A stretch of DNA of 16,570 nt from an uncultured Faecalibacterium sp. (GCA_934547065.1 CAKTEF010000031.1:1-16570), one strand, 5' to 3'; numbered from the stretch's first letter, positions 6,270-14,550 are shown. Made by a program: numbers and translations. The notes: generated by a model from the letters alone, not told the origin.

Positions 6270-6944
6270 ATGAAAACGTTCAAACTCCATCTCATCCGCC
6301 ACGGCATGACCGCCGGAAACCTGCAGGGGCTCTACATTGGCAGTGGCACCGATCTCCCTTTGTGCGACGAGGGCCGCGCCCAGCTGGCCGATTTGAAAGA
6401 GCGCTTTGTGTACCCCCAGGTGGACACGGTATTCTCCTCGCCGCTGGTGCGTGCGGTGGAAACCGCCAACATCCTGTTCCCCAACGCCGCCCATCAGTTC
6501 ACGGTACACGACCTGCGCGAAGCCGGGTTCGGCGTGTTCGAGAACCGCCCCGTGAAAGAGCTGGTCAAGGAGGAGGACTTCAAAAAGTGGATCACCCCCG
6601 GCTCCGGTTTTGTGCCGGAGGGTGCCGAGCCCACCGAACAGTTCCACGCCCGCTGCTCCGAGACGCTGCTCAAGCTGTTTGAGTATATGATCCGGATGGA
6701 CGTGACCGAAGCCGCCTGCGTGACCCACGGCGGTGTCATCATGAGCATGCTCAGCCAGCGCGCCCTGCCCAGCCGCCATCCGGAGCAGTGGATGGCAGAC
6801 CCCGGCTGCGGCTACACCGTGCAGACCGACGTGCAGCTGTGGATGCGCGACCGTCTGGTGGAAGCCATTGACATCGTGCCCTGCGGCTACGCCGACACCC
6901 TGCGCGGCCAGGCAGAGGCCGAAGAAAACGAAGCGTTTGAATGA
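6270..6944 (+). CDS. Histidine phosphatase family protein (phosphoglycerate-mutase-like)
   Basis: 224 aa. The N-terminal LHLIRHGMTAGN contains the RHG signature with catalytic His11 and Arg10. SSPLVRAVETA gives Arg61, REAGFGVFEN gives the likely proton donor Glu84, and VTHGGVIMSM gives the second active-site His153. All core residues of the histidine phosphatase superfamily are thus present. The family covers cofactor-dependent phosphoglycerate mutases, alpha-ribazole phosphatase and broad phosphatases; sequence alone does not choose the substrate, and no cobalamin genes are nearby. Length is normal for the phosphatase branch. The ATG at 6270 follows AGAGGTG; an in-frame ATG at 6234 without a ribosome binding site is rejected. 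The C-terminus is acidic and probably disordered. No strong terminator follows, so readthrough into the next gene is possible. Confidence 0.9.
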   Translation: MKTFKLHLIRHGMTAGNLQGLYIGSGTDLPLCDEGRAQLADLKERFVYPQVDTVFSSPLVRAVETANILFPNAAHQFTVHDLREAGFGVFENRPVKELVKEEDFKKWITPGSGFVPEGAEPTEQFHARCSETLLKLFEYMIRMDVTEAACVTHGGVIMSMLSQRALPSRHPEQWMADPGCGYTVQTDVQLWMRDRLVEAIDIVPCGYADTLRGQAEAEENEAFE

Positions 6945-7000
6945 TTCTTTTCCGCTGCGCCCCAAAATGCGCCAAAAAGCGCAGAACCGCGGTAATCCAG

Positions 7001-7044
7001 GTAAAATTCCGGGCAAATCCCTTGACAGGATGCCCGGAATTTAC
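7001..7044. promoter_or_regulatory. Long inverted repeat enclosing the -35 box of the gene at 7084
   Basis: GTAAAATTCCGGGC (7001-7014) and GCCCGGAATTTAC (7032-7044) are complementary apart from one extra A. The -35 hexamer (7022-7027) lies in the loop, and the right arm exactly fills the spacer up to the -10. This layout fits an operator; it could also serve as a hairpin at the end of the upstream transcript, although no U run follows. Confidence 0.75.
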
Positions 7045-7050
7045 TATTGT
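7022..7050 (+). promoter_or_regulatory. Promoter of the gene at 7084-7689
   Basis: TTGACA (7022-7027) and TATTGT (7045-7050) have a 17-bp spacer. The hexamers and TATTGTATA context match those of the paralogous lipoprotein promoter at 4433-4461. Confidence 0.8.
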
Positions 7051-7083
7051 ATAAGGAGAATTGATTGTTTGGAGGGATCCCCG

Positions 7084-7689
7084 ATGTCTCAATCCCTATC
7101 CCGCCGCTCGTTCCTGAAATGTGCCGGTTCCGGTGCAGTCAGCCTGGCTGCCGCCCTGCTCACCGGCGTTTCGGCTGCGGCGCTGGCCCCCTGCTATGAG
7201 GGCGAACCGGCACTTCTGGACGGCAAGGCCGCCGTGGAACTGCTGGGCTATGCTTCTGCGCCGGAGCTGGGCAGTACCCTGGTGTACCTCTCGGTGGAGA
7301 ACCTCTCGGCTCGCACGCTGGCCGTTGGGACCAGCTACCTGCAAAGCCGCGGCCTTTCCAGCAAGGCGGAGCTGTATGCTCTGGGCACCGGCCTGACGGC
7401 CCTGTGCGACGGCCAGCCCGTGCGGGCGGGGAGCTTTGCCGCCCCGCTGTACGGCGAAAATGCCGCCGATGCCTCGGCCTTTACGCTGAATCTGGCCGCC
7501 GGGCGCGGAGCCATGCTCCACTGCTTCTGTGAGACTTCGGCCGATTGGCAGACGCTGGAACTGATCTACCAGCCGGATTTTGCCGCCGGGCAGACCGTGC
7601 GCTTTGTGGTGCGCCGGGCTGCCGATGAGGTGCGGCTGGGCGCTGTGCCCGCCACCCTGGCCGAAGTGGGCAGCGTGGTCGATCTGTAA
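7084..7689 (+). CDS. Putative twin-arginine-type exported protein, DUF4352-like
   Basis: 201 aa. The N-terminus MSQSLSRRSFLK carries a twin-arginine-like motif, then a hydrophobic core ending in LLTGVSAAALA. Where the paralogues have a lipobox cysteine (LGGC, FSGC), this protein has LTGV, and an AxA signal-peptidase I site (ALA) follows, so it is probably released rather than lipidated. The mature domain is beta-rich (GSTLVYLSVENLSARTLAVG) and shares the block DWQTLELIYQPDFAAGQTVRF with the protein at 4536-5162 (NWQKISVTYTPTFVQDKTLTF). The ATG at 7084 has TTGGAGGG upstream. It is monocistronic or weakly joined to the phosphatase gene before it, and is ended by the bidirectional hairpin at 7705. 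Function is unknown. Confidence 0.85.
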   Translation: MSQSLSRRSFLKCAGSGAVSLAAALLTGVSAAALAPCYEGEPALLDGKAAVELLGYASAPELGSTLVYLSVENLSARTLAVGTSYLQSRGLSSKAELYALGTGLTALCDGQPVRAGSFAAPLYGENAADASAFTLNLAAGRGAMLHCFCETSADWQTLELIYQPDFAAGQTVRFVVRRAADEVRLGAVPATLAEVGSVVDL

Positions 7690-7704
7690 GCGTTCCGCAA
7701 AAAC

Positions 7705-7747
7705 AACAGTCCCCTCTGGTGCGTCCATGCCGCCAGAGGGGACTGTT
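7705..7747. terminator. Bidirectional terminator between convergent genes
   Basis: A perfect 15-bp stem, AACAGTCCCCTCTGG (7705-7719) and CCAGAGGGGACTGTT (7733-7747), has a 13-nt loop. It reads into TTTTG on the plus strand and TGTTTTTGCGG on the minus strand. It serves both the secreted-protein gene and the DUF3048 operon. Confidence 0.93.
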
Positions 7748-7760
7748 TTGTGTTACAGGG

Positions 7761-8867
7761 TCATTCTTCCGGGGCAGCCAGCAGATCCTCACCGGCTGAG
7801 TTCTGCACGGTCAGCTCCTGCCCGGTCAGGCTGGAGACCAGCGCCAGATAGCTGCGCCCGGCTTTCAGGGTCAGGGGGCGGCCACCCGAATCGTAGAAAC
7901 GGAACGTGGTGTCGCTGCCCTGTGTCCAGGTGATCCGCCACAGATGGCCGCCGTTCAGCCAGACTCCGCCGCCCAGGGTCAAATCGTAATCCAGTGTGGC
8001 ACCGTCGTCCCGCAGGGCCGAAGCGCTGAACAGGATGAGCAGGTTATCGAACCCGGCCTGCTGGCCGTTGGCCGCGTCCAGCTGCGGGGTGCCGTCGGCG
8101 TGGAGCATCCGGTACACCTGGGCATCGGCATCGTAGGAAAAGCCCGTGGCGCTCTGGCCGCCGAACTCCACCCGGGCGTTCACGGCATCGGCCGCATCCG
8201 CATCGGGCAGGCGGCCCTCCACGGCCTGCGGCAGCAGGGCCGGAACGCTGAGCACCGCATCGGCTGTGCTCTCGCTGCTGCCGCTGCCCGAAGCCGCCTC
8301 GGTCAGGCGCGACTCCGTGAGCATGGCGGAGATGTTCAGGCTGCTCAGCACGCCGGAAAGGGCGCTGCCACTGGTGTACCACAGAGGTGTATTATTCCAG
8401 CCCTCCGTGCAGGAAAAGGCCTTTGTGCCCGTTTCCAGGGCATCCACAGCCCGCAGGGAATAATAATCGAGGTAGTTCTGGTCAAAGGTTCCCCCGCCCC
8501 GCTGGACCGGCAGCACCTGCTGGCCCACCAACAGCCGCCAGTACAGGTCCTGTCCGGCCGCCACCGGCCCCACCTGGGGCACGGCCTCGACCGACGGATA
8601 GACCAGGCACAGGCTGGTGGAACGCTGCGTTTCGGTCAGGGCTTCCAGCACCACCGAAGCCGTAGAGATCCCCCACTGGGTGGTGCTGGTGGGCTTGTTC
8701 TCGATCGTGACCGCCACAGGCCGCCAGCCGGGCCAGGAAAGCTCCTGCCCGGTCAGCGGGTCCGCAGGGCTTGCAGCCGGATCTGCGTCCGGACCCGCCG
8801 CGCAGCCAGTCAGCAGGGCCGCGCAGAGCAGGATGCTCAGGACAGAGCGCATCCAAAAGCGTTTCAT
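7761..8867 (-). CDS. DUF3048 domain lipoprotein (YerB-like), second gene of the pair
   Basis: 368 aa. It has a Sec-type lipoprotein signal, MKRFWMRSVLSILLCAALLTGC, with lipobox Cys22. The mature part begins with DPLTGQELSWPGWRPVAVTIENKP, matching the DUF3048 N-terminal hallmark (DPLTG, RPV-V-I-N), then ASVVLEALTETQRSTSLCLVY and VGPVAAGQDLYWRLL. The C-terminal part has FDNLLILFSAS and GHLWRITWTQ, matching the DUF3048 C-terminal module (hallmark F-x-N-L-x-h and W). A Gly/Ser/Glu-rich insertion lies near the middle. The family resembles B. subtilis YerB; its function is not established, and a cell-surface role is inferred. The ATG at 8867 has GAGAGG upstream. It begins 33 nt after the stop of the upstream paralogue, so the two form one operon. 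Confidence 0.9.
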   Translation of the reverse strand: MKRFWMRSVLSILLCAALLTGCAAGPDADPAASPADPLTGQELSWPGWRPVAVTIENKPTSTTQWGISTASVVLEALTETQRSTSLCLVYPSVEAVPQVGPVAAGQDLYWRLLVGQQVLPVQRGGGTFDQNYLDYYSLRAVDALETGTKAFSCTEGWNNTPLWYTSGSALSGVLSSLNISAMLTESRLTEAASGSGSSESTADAVLSVPALLPQAVEGRLPDADAADAVNARVEFGGQSATGFSYDADAQVYRMLHADGTPQLDAANGQQAGFDNLLILFSASALRDDGATLDYDLTLGGGVWLNGGHLWRITWTQGSDTTFRFYDSGGRPLTLKAGRSYLALVSSLTGQELTVQNSAGEDLLAAPEE

Positions 8868-8900
8868 CGTGTTCCTCTCTGCCCCAAAGGGCGGGACGTT

Positions 8901-10133
8901 TTACTGGTAGCTGAAGCTGCCCCACTCGTCGTCATCCACCAGAGCCAGATACGTCTTGCCCCGGTTCAGGGTCATCTCCTCGCCGCCGTCGGTGTAGAGC
9001 TTGAGCGGCTGGGTTGGATGCGGCTTTTCCCAGCGGCCGGTCTGCACCCCGCCGCGGGTGAACAGGAGCGCCTGGCCGCCTGCCGCAAAGTTGACCGACT
9101 GCACATCGTGGGAATCGCCCGCGTAAGCTGCCATGTCGGCAAAGCAGATCACCAGGTTGTCAAACGTCAGCTGCCTGCCGGTGAGTTCATCCACGGTCGT
9201 TTCATACGCCTTGGCCGCGCGGCTGTACAGCTCCATTTGATAGTTCCGGTTCCAGCCGTTGTAAGTAAAGCGGGTCTTGTAGCTCTCCGAGTGGGTGATG
9301 CGGATGGTCCGGGCCGACGGTGCCCCTGCCAGGTCGTTGACTGCTGCCGTGCGGTAATCCGCAAAACGGAACAGCGGCGTTTCGTTGGTGTAGCGCAGGC
9401 CGATCCCGGCATTGTCGGCGGCCTGGCGGATCTCCTTGCCGGAGGTGAACTCGGTGTGTTCATACGCCACATTGCGGCCCCGGCTGTCGCGGTGGGCCAC
9501 ATGGGGGTGTACCGGCGTGTCAAAATAGCTCTTGCCGCCGATGTTCAGGCCGGAATAATCGTACACATTGACGAACTGGGTGCAGAAGATGCTCTCGCCG
9601 TCGTGGTAATACAGCGTCTGCCACGGCATGAGCAGCTGCAGGAACTGATCGCGGCCGGAACGGATCGGCCCGACTTCCGGGATGTCCTTTACATCGTGGA
9701 ACACGGCGCACAGGCGGGTGATGCCGCCCTCCACCTTGCACTCGATGAGCAGGTCAGCCGAGCCGATGCCGCGCTGGGGCCGGGCGTTCTGCCGTTCAGA
9801 GTTTGCCATATTGTTGATCATCACGCCCACCAGGCGGCCATCGCTGCGGCGGGCATTGCCCGTCAGCGGGTCGGCATCGTAAGCGGGCAGGAAGCTGAAA
9901 CCGGTGTCTGCGGCCGCGCCGGACGCAGCCGACGAAGCCGCTGCCTCCCCTGCCTCACCGGCTGCGGAGGAAGCCGCCTCCGAAGCTGCCGCACCGCCGA
10001 ACAGGTTCTTCATCCAATCCGTCAGCCCGCCGCACAGCACAACACCGCCGGACGTTCCGGTGCAGCCCGTCAGCGCCAGCAGCGCTGCCGTCAGCCCCGA
10101 GTAGTGAAGAACGGACCGTCGAGAAATTTTCAT
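8901..10133 (-). CDS. DUF3048 domain lipoprotein (YerB-like), first gene of the pair
   Basis: 410 aa. The N-terminus MKISRRSVLHYSGLTAALLALTGC combines an SRRSVLH twin-arginine-like motif with the lipobox LTGC (Cys24). A long Ala/Ser/Glu low-complexity linker follows. The DUF3048 hallmarks are strong: DADPLTGNARRSDGRLVGVMINN, RPQRGIGSADLLIE, EGGITRLCAVFHDVKDIPEV and GPIRSGRDQF. The C-terminal module has DNLVICFADM and GKTYLALVDDDEWGSFSYQ. It matches its operon partner domain for domain but is closer to the usual family sequence. The ATG at 10133 follows TAGGAGGT; the frame stays open further upstream across the promoter and tRNA, which is an artefact of base composition. Function is unknown; an extracytoplasmic location is predicted. 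Confidence 0.92.
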   Translation of the reverse strand: MKISRRSVLHYSGLTAALLALTGCTGTSGGVVLCGGLTDWMKNLFGGAAASEAASSAAGEAGEAAASSAASGAAADTGFSFLPAYDADPLTGNARRSDGRLVGVMINNMANSERQNARPQRGIGSADLLIECKVEGGITRLCAVFHDVKDIPEVGPIRSGRDQFLQLLMPWQTLYYHDGESIFCTQFVNVYDYSGLNIGGKSYFDTPVHPHVAHRDSRGRNVAYEHTEFTSGKEIRQAADNAGIGLRYTNETPLFRFADYRTAAVNDLAGAPSARTIRITHSESYKTRFTYNGWNRNYQMELYSRAAKAYETTVDELTGRQLTFDNLVICFADMAAYAGDSHDVQSVNFAAGGQALLFTRGGVQTGRWEKPHPTQPLKLYTDGGEEMTLNRGKTYLALVDDDEWGSFSYQ

Positions 10134-10220
10134 GCAAAAAGACCTCCTATGGCATCGGCTTTTCCCCGGTGCGCACCCCGCGCCCGCAAGCCGCCGGCTG
10201 TTTGGTGTTTGATTGATTTG

Positions 10221-10249
10221 ATTGTACTGATTCTTGCCCCATTTGTAAA
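10221..10249 (-). promoter_or_regulatory. Promoter of the DUF3048 operon
   Basis: Minus-strand TTTACA (10244-10249) and TACAAT (10221-10226) have a 17-bp spacer. An inverted repeat GCCCC-N9-GGGGC (10236-10254) brackets the -35 box and could be an operator. Confidence 0.78.
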
Positions 10250-10309
10250 GGGGCAGTTCCTGCCAAAGCTTGTCCTTTTGCCTGCCCGCAATTTTTTTGC
10301 CCCAAGCCC

Positions 10310-10338
10310 TTGCTTTTTTGCCCGCGTTATGGTAATAT
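10310..10338 (+). promoter_or_regulatory. Promoter of tRNA-Lys
   Basis: TTGCTT (10310-10315) and TAATAT (10333-10338) have a 17-bp spacer, about 40 bp before the tRNA 5' end. A TATAAT overlaps the -10 at 10336-10341 in another register, without a good -35. Confidence 0.6.
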
Positions 10339-10377
10339 AATTCGGCAGTACTGTTTTGTATTGTGTTCATTTGATCT

Positions 10378-10453
10378 GCGCTCGTAGCTCAGCCGGTAGA
10401 GCATCTGACTTTTAATCAGAGGGCCAGGGATTCGAGTTCCCTCGAGCGCACCA
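10378..10453 (+). tRNA. tRNA-Lys (anticodon TTT)
   Basis: A full cloverleaf can be folded. The acceptor stem GCGCTCG (10378-10384) pairs with CGAGCGC (10443-10449). The D arm is GCTC/GAGC. The anticodon stem TCTGA/TCAGA encloses loop CTTTTAA with anticodon TTT at 10411-10413. The T arm has loop TTCGAGT, the discriminator base is A, and CCA is encoded. It marks the border between ordinary chromosomal genes and the restriction island; tRNA 3' ends are common integration sites, but no second copy of the 3' end is present in this window. Confidence 0.97.
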
Positions 10454-10497
10454 AAATCCCACGAAGAATCGAAAGATTCTTCGTGGGATTTTCTTTT
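10453..10497 (+). terminator. Terminator of tRNA-Lys
   Basis: A perfect 18-bp stem, AAAATCCCACGAAGAATC (10453-10470), closes on a GAAA tetraloop with its complement (10475-10492), followed by CTTTTT. Confidence 0.95.
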
Positions 10498-10719
10498 TAT
10501 ACGCCATTTGCACGGTTTTTGCACGGTTTTTGCACGGTCCGCATTTTTCGTGTCATTTGTGTCCTTGCATTTTTTGGAAATGCCGATCAGAAATCGACTT
10601 CCGTCGCTCACTGGCTGTGAGTTTCTCAGAACCAACACCATTGTAGCAAATTGCTGTTTGAACGTTCCACTAATTTCTTGCCTTACGATCAAGAAAACAC
10701 TTCTGCGAAACACTCTACG
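10498..10719. other. Gene-free stretch between tRNA-Lys and hsdM, with direct repeats
   Basis: I see no credible gene here. The minus-strand frame (10327-10803) reads through the tRNA and its terminator and is not real. Two structures stand out: three copies of TTTGCACGGT at 11-bp period (10507-10538), and an inverted repeat TTTCTTG-N9-CAAGAAA (10674-10696) some 24 bp before the hsdM -35 box. The former could be leftover arm-type recombinase sites next to a tRNA attachment site, and the latter an operator for hsdM; both are guesses. Confidence 0.5.
10507..10538 (+). repeat. Three direct repeats TTTGCACGGT
   Basis: Identical 10-mers begin at 10507, 10518 and 10529, an 11-bp period close to one DNA helical turn. 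The period is not a multiple of three, so it is not a protein repeat. Confidence 0.85.
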
Positions 10720-10748
10720 TTGAAAATGCAATCGTACACTGCTATAAT
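10720..10748 (+). promoter_or_regulatory. Promoter of the hsdM operon
   Basis: TTGAAA (10720-10725) and consensus TATAAT (10743-10748) have a 17-bp spacer. Transcription starts near 10755, about 65 nt before the hsdM ATG. Confidence 0.87.
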
Positions 10749-10820
10749 AAAATTGTGCTATTATCACCAAAAATTCGAGATGCAAAGCGTTTGCGATTAG
10801 CAAACATTCAGGAGGAGCGC

Positions 10821-12352
<1,532 letters not shown>

Positions 12353-12353
<1 letters not shown>

Positions 12354-13501
12354 TGGCGAAGTTGGGAGAGGTTTGCAAGTTGAATATGGGACAATCACCT
12401 GATTCGAGCTCTTATAATGATACCGGGGACGGAATCCCATTTTTTCAAGGAAATGCTGATTTTGGAGAAATACATCCAAATATTCGCGTGTGGTGTAATG
12501 CTCCAACAAAAATTGCACATCCGGGCGAGATATTGATTTCTGTTCGCGCACCAATTGGCGCAATGAATATTGCGGATTGTGAATGTTGTATCGGTCGAGG
12601 ACTTGCATCAATTTCTGCGGATGAAGCAGTTTGTACGACAAAATATCTCTGGTATGGAATTTCTTCTAAAATTGAAGAACTAAACGCAAAAGGAACAGGA
12701 AGTACATTCAAAGCCATTAACAAAAAGACGCTTGAAGAAACGGAAATTCCGATTAGAGATTTAATAGAGCAAGAAAGAATTGTTGCAAACTTAGACAGCG
12801 TGACGGCCTTAATTTCTCTCCGCAAACAGCAGCTTGCCAAACTAGACGAGCTGGTAAAGGCACTGTTTGTGGAGATGTTTGGGGACTCAGTAGCCAATAC
12901 CAAGAATTTTCCTTCAACGACACTTGAAACAGTTATGACTGTTTTCCCGCAGAATGGGTTATACAAGCCCCAAACGGATTATGTTCAAGATGATACTGGA
13001 ATTCCAATTTTACGAATTGATGCTTTTTATAACGGAAAAGTAACAAATTGGAATACACTTAAAAGATTGATTTGTTCAGAAACTGAAATCGACCGATACT
13101 TACTAAGGGAAAACGATATTGTAATCAACAGAGTGAATAGTATAGAGTATCTCGGAAAATGTGCTCACATTGTTGGACTAAAAGAAAAAACTGTTTTTGA
13201 GTCTAATATGATGCGATTTCACATTGATGAGAAAAAAGTGAACGCTGTTTATGTTACAGAAGTGCTTTGTACCGAAGATATTTATAGACAAATTCTACGA
13301 CGTGCAAAAAAATCTGTTAATCAAGCAAGTATAAATCAAGAAGATGTAAAAAGTCTTGAAATTCTCGTTCCACCACTTTCCCTTCAAAATCGCTTTGCCG
13401 CCTTTGTTGAGCGTGTAAACCAGCAGAAGCAGACTATACAGCAGAGCCTTGAAAAGCTGGAACTGATGAAAAAGGCGCTGATGCAGGAATATTTTGGGTG
13501 A
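12353..13501 (+). CDS. hsdS: Type I restriction-modification specificity subunit S
   Basis: 382 aa. HsdS binds the two halves of the target site and sets what HsdM methylates and HsdR cuts. Two target recognition domains are visible: about 1-135 (LGEVCKLNMGQSPDSSSYND) and about 180-335 (TGIPILRIDAFYNGKVTNWN). Each is followed by a conserved helical spacer: IEQERIVANLDSVTALISLR to VEMFGD (about 138-178), and LQNRFAAFVERVNQQKQTIQ to MQEYFG at the C-terminus. The ATG at 12353 overlaps the hsdM stop (TGATG), which implies translational coupling; GTG at 12350 is an alternative start. The gene is distinctly A+T-rich except in the conserved helices, the usual mosaic of exchangeable specificity genes. 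A remnant of a second 3' end lies at 14325-14362. The target sequence cannot be deduced here. Confidence 0.96.
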
Positions 13502-13547
13502 TTACAGGCGAAAAGTTCAAATCAAACTTATAGATAGAGGTGATAAA

Positions 13548-14324
13548 ATGAAAAAGGTTGATGATGAGACAATGAAGATTCTCCAAGAAAGGGTAGCTAA
13601 AGGAGAATTGCCCCCGATTTATGGTATGGCCGATGCAGTAGCGGCAATGATCGAGTATGATGAGAAAGTGAAACAGCAAAAAGAATGGCTTGAAAAGTAT
13701 CCTCTGATAAAAACCGGAAAAGTTCCAATCGAGAATTTTAATGTAAGGCTATTGCCTAAATTATCTCAAAAAGCAGTTGACTATGGATTTCATATTCTGT
13801 TGATGGAGTTGATAACGGAGCTGGACATTACAAATGAGCGCATTGTCGATTTCTTTGAACTTTGGAGAGAAAAACATGAGAACAGTGGAAATGTTTTTGT
13901 TATAAACAATTACATATATACTAAAGAGCGCTGTTTGGGAAAAAACATTGTGCATGATCTAAAACATTTCGCAGATATGATGATCTCTATTGTGTGGACA
14001 CTTTCCCAGAAAGATATGGTAAAAGCAATAGAAATTGATTGCATAGGAAAGTACCTGAACCAAAGAAGTTTTAGGTGTTTTGATGAGTACCACGATTTTT
14101 GGGACACATTAAATAAAATGGACAACGTCCAAAAGCACGCAATCACGAATCAGATAACTCAAGTAATCGGAAAAGATGAGCCTTGCTTTTATTGTGTTGA
14201 TTCAAACCATAATAAAGACATTTGGCATGTTGATGTAAAAATTGTCTCCGTATCAAAAACGATTGAGCAATTTAATGCATTCTATAAATTTTCTATGGAT
14301 AAGATTTCGGAGTTGTGCAGTTAA
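13548..14324 (+). CDS. Unrecognised 258-aa protein in the restriction operon
   Basis: I do not recognise this family. The ATG at 13548 follows AGAGGTGATAAA, a strong ribosome binding site, 46 nt after the hsdS stop; the longer frame from 13494 overlaps hsdS and is less likely. The protein has no signal peptide or membrane segment. The N-terminal 60 residues are charged and helical (KKVDDETMKILQERVAKGEL). The middle is rich in aromatics and hydrophobic helices (GFHILLMELITELDITNERI). The C-terminal third has CFYC and NKDIWHVDVKIV. A+T-rich codon use differs from hsdM and hsdR, suggesting transfer. Its place between hsdS and a duplicate hsdS 3' end suggests insertion by recombination at the hsdS end. 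A role beside restriction, such as defence accessory, self-protection or an unrelated passenger, is open. Confidence 0.75.
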   Translation: MKKVDDETMKILQERVAKGELPPIYGMADAVAAMIEYDEKVKQQKEWLEKYPLIKTGKVPIENFNVRLLPKLSQKAVDYGFHILLMELITELDITNERIVDFFELWREKHENSGNVFVINNYIYTKERCLGKNIVHDLKHFADMMISIVWTLSQKDMVKAIEIDCIGKYLNQRSFRCFDEYHDFWDTLNKMDNVQKHAITNQITQVIGKDEPCFYCVDSNHNKDIWHVDVKIVSVSKTIEQFNAFYKFSMDKISELCS

Positions 14325-14362
14325 ATTTAGAAAAGACATTGATGCAGGAATATTGGGGGGGT
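14325..14362 (+). pseudogene. Remnant of a second hsdS 3' end
   Basis: In the frame TTA GAA AAG ACA TTG ATG CAG GAA TAT TGG this reads LEKTLMQEYWGG, close to the C-terminus of the intact HsdS (MKKALMQEYFG). The 15 bases TGATGCAGGAATATT are identical at 13479-13493 and 14340-14354. The remnant contains a G7 run (14355-14361) and has no upstream gene body. It marks either the far edge of an insertion into the hsdS end or the relic of a second specificity gene. Confidence 0.7.
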
Positions 14363-14480
14363 GATTCCCTCAGTCACCTTTGGTGACAGTTCCATCACGA
14401 AAGGGACCTTTAATGTAACGGTAAGGCAAAAGCCTCCCTCTTAGAGGGCCGTGGCGCGGCGAAGCCGTAACGGAGAGCAT
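14363..14480. repeat. Small palindromic repeat element (REP/MITE-like), probably degenerate
   Basis: Three hairpins with 3-nt loops occur in a row: GTCACC-TTT-GGTGAC (14373-14387), CCCTC-TTA-GAGGG (14436-14448) and CGGC-GAA-GCCG (14457-14467). The pieces CCCTCAGTCACC and CCTCCCTCTTAGAGGG, together with the GTAACGG and CCGTAACGG motifs, resemble dispersed non-coding elements of gut Clostridia (from general recall, not checked). G+C content is higher than in the flanking cargo genes. No ORF is present. Confidence 0.6.
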
Positions 14481-14550
14481 TATCAAGAAGCACTATACCA
14501 GAAGTGATTCCAAATCCCATGTCGAAATAGACGTTCTTTTGTACAAAAGA

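Noticed and set aside
7944..10340. 798-aa plus-strand frame opposite the DUF3048 genes
   Set aside because: It spans two recognisable genes and their promoter on the other strand; long antisense frames are expected at this base composition.
10507..10538. Possible CRISPR array
   Set aside because: Only three 10-mers with 1-nt gaps, no spacers and no cas genes nearby.
10327..10803. 158-aa minus-strand frame near tRNA-Lys
   Set aside because: It reads through the antisense of the tRNA and its terminator (LIKSQMLYRLSYERR-type sequence), a well-known kind of spurious ORF.
10755..10820. Longer hsdM start at 10755
   Set aside because: That ATG falls at the predicted transcription start and has no ribosome binding site; the ATG at 10821 follows GGAGG and fits the family.
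14355..14361. G7 run as a phase-variation switch
   Set aside because: The run is short and lies in the non-functional hsdS remnant, so slippage there would change no intact protein.
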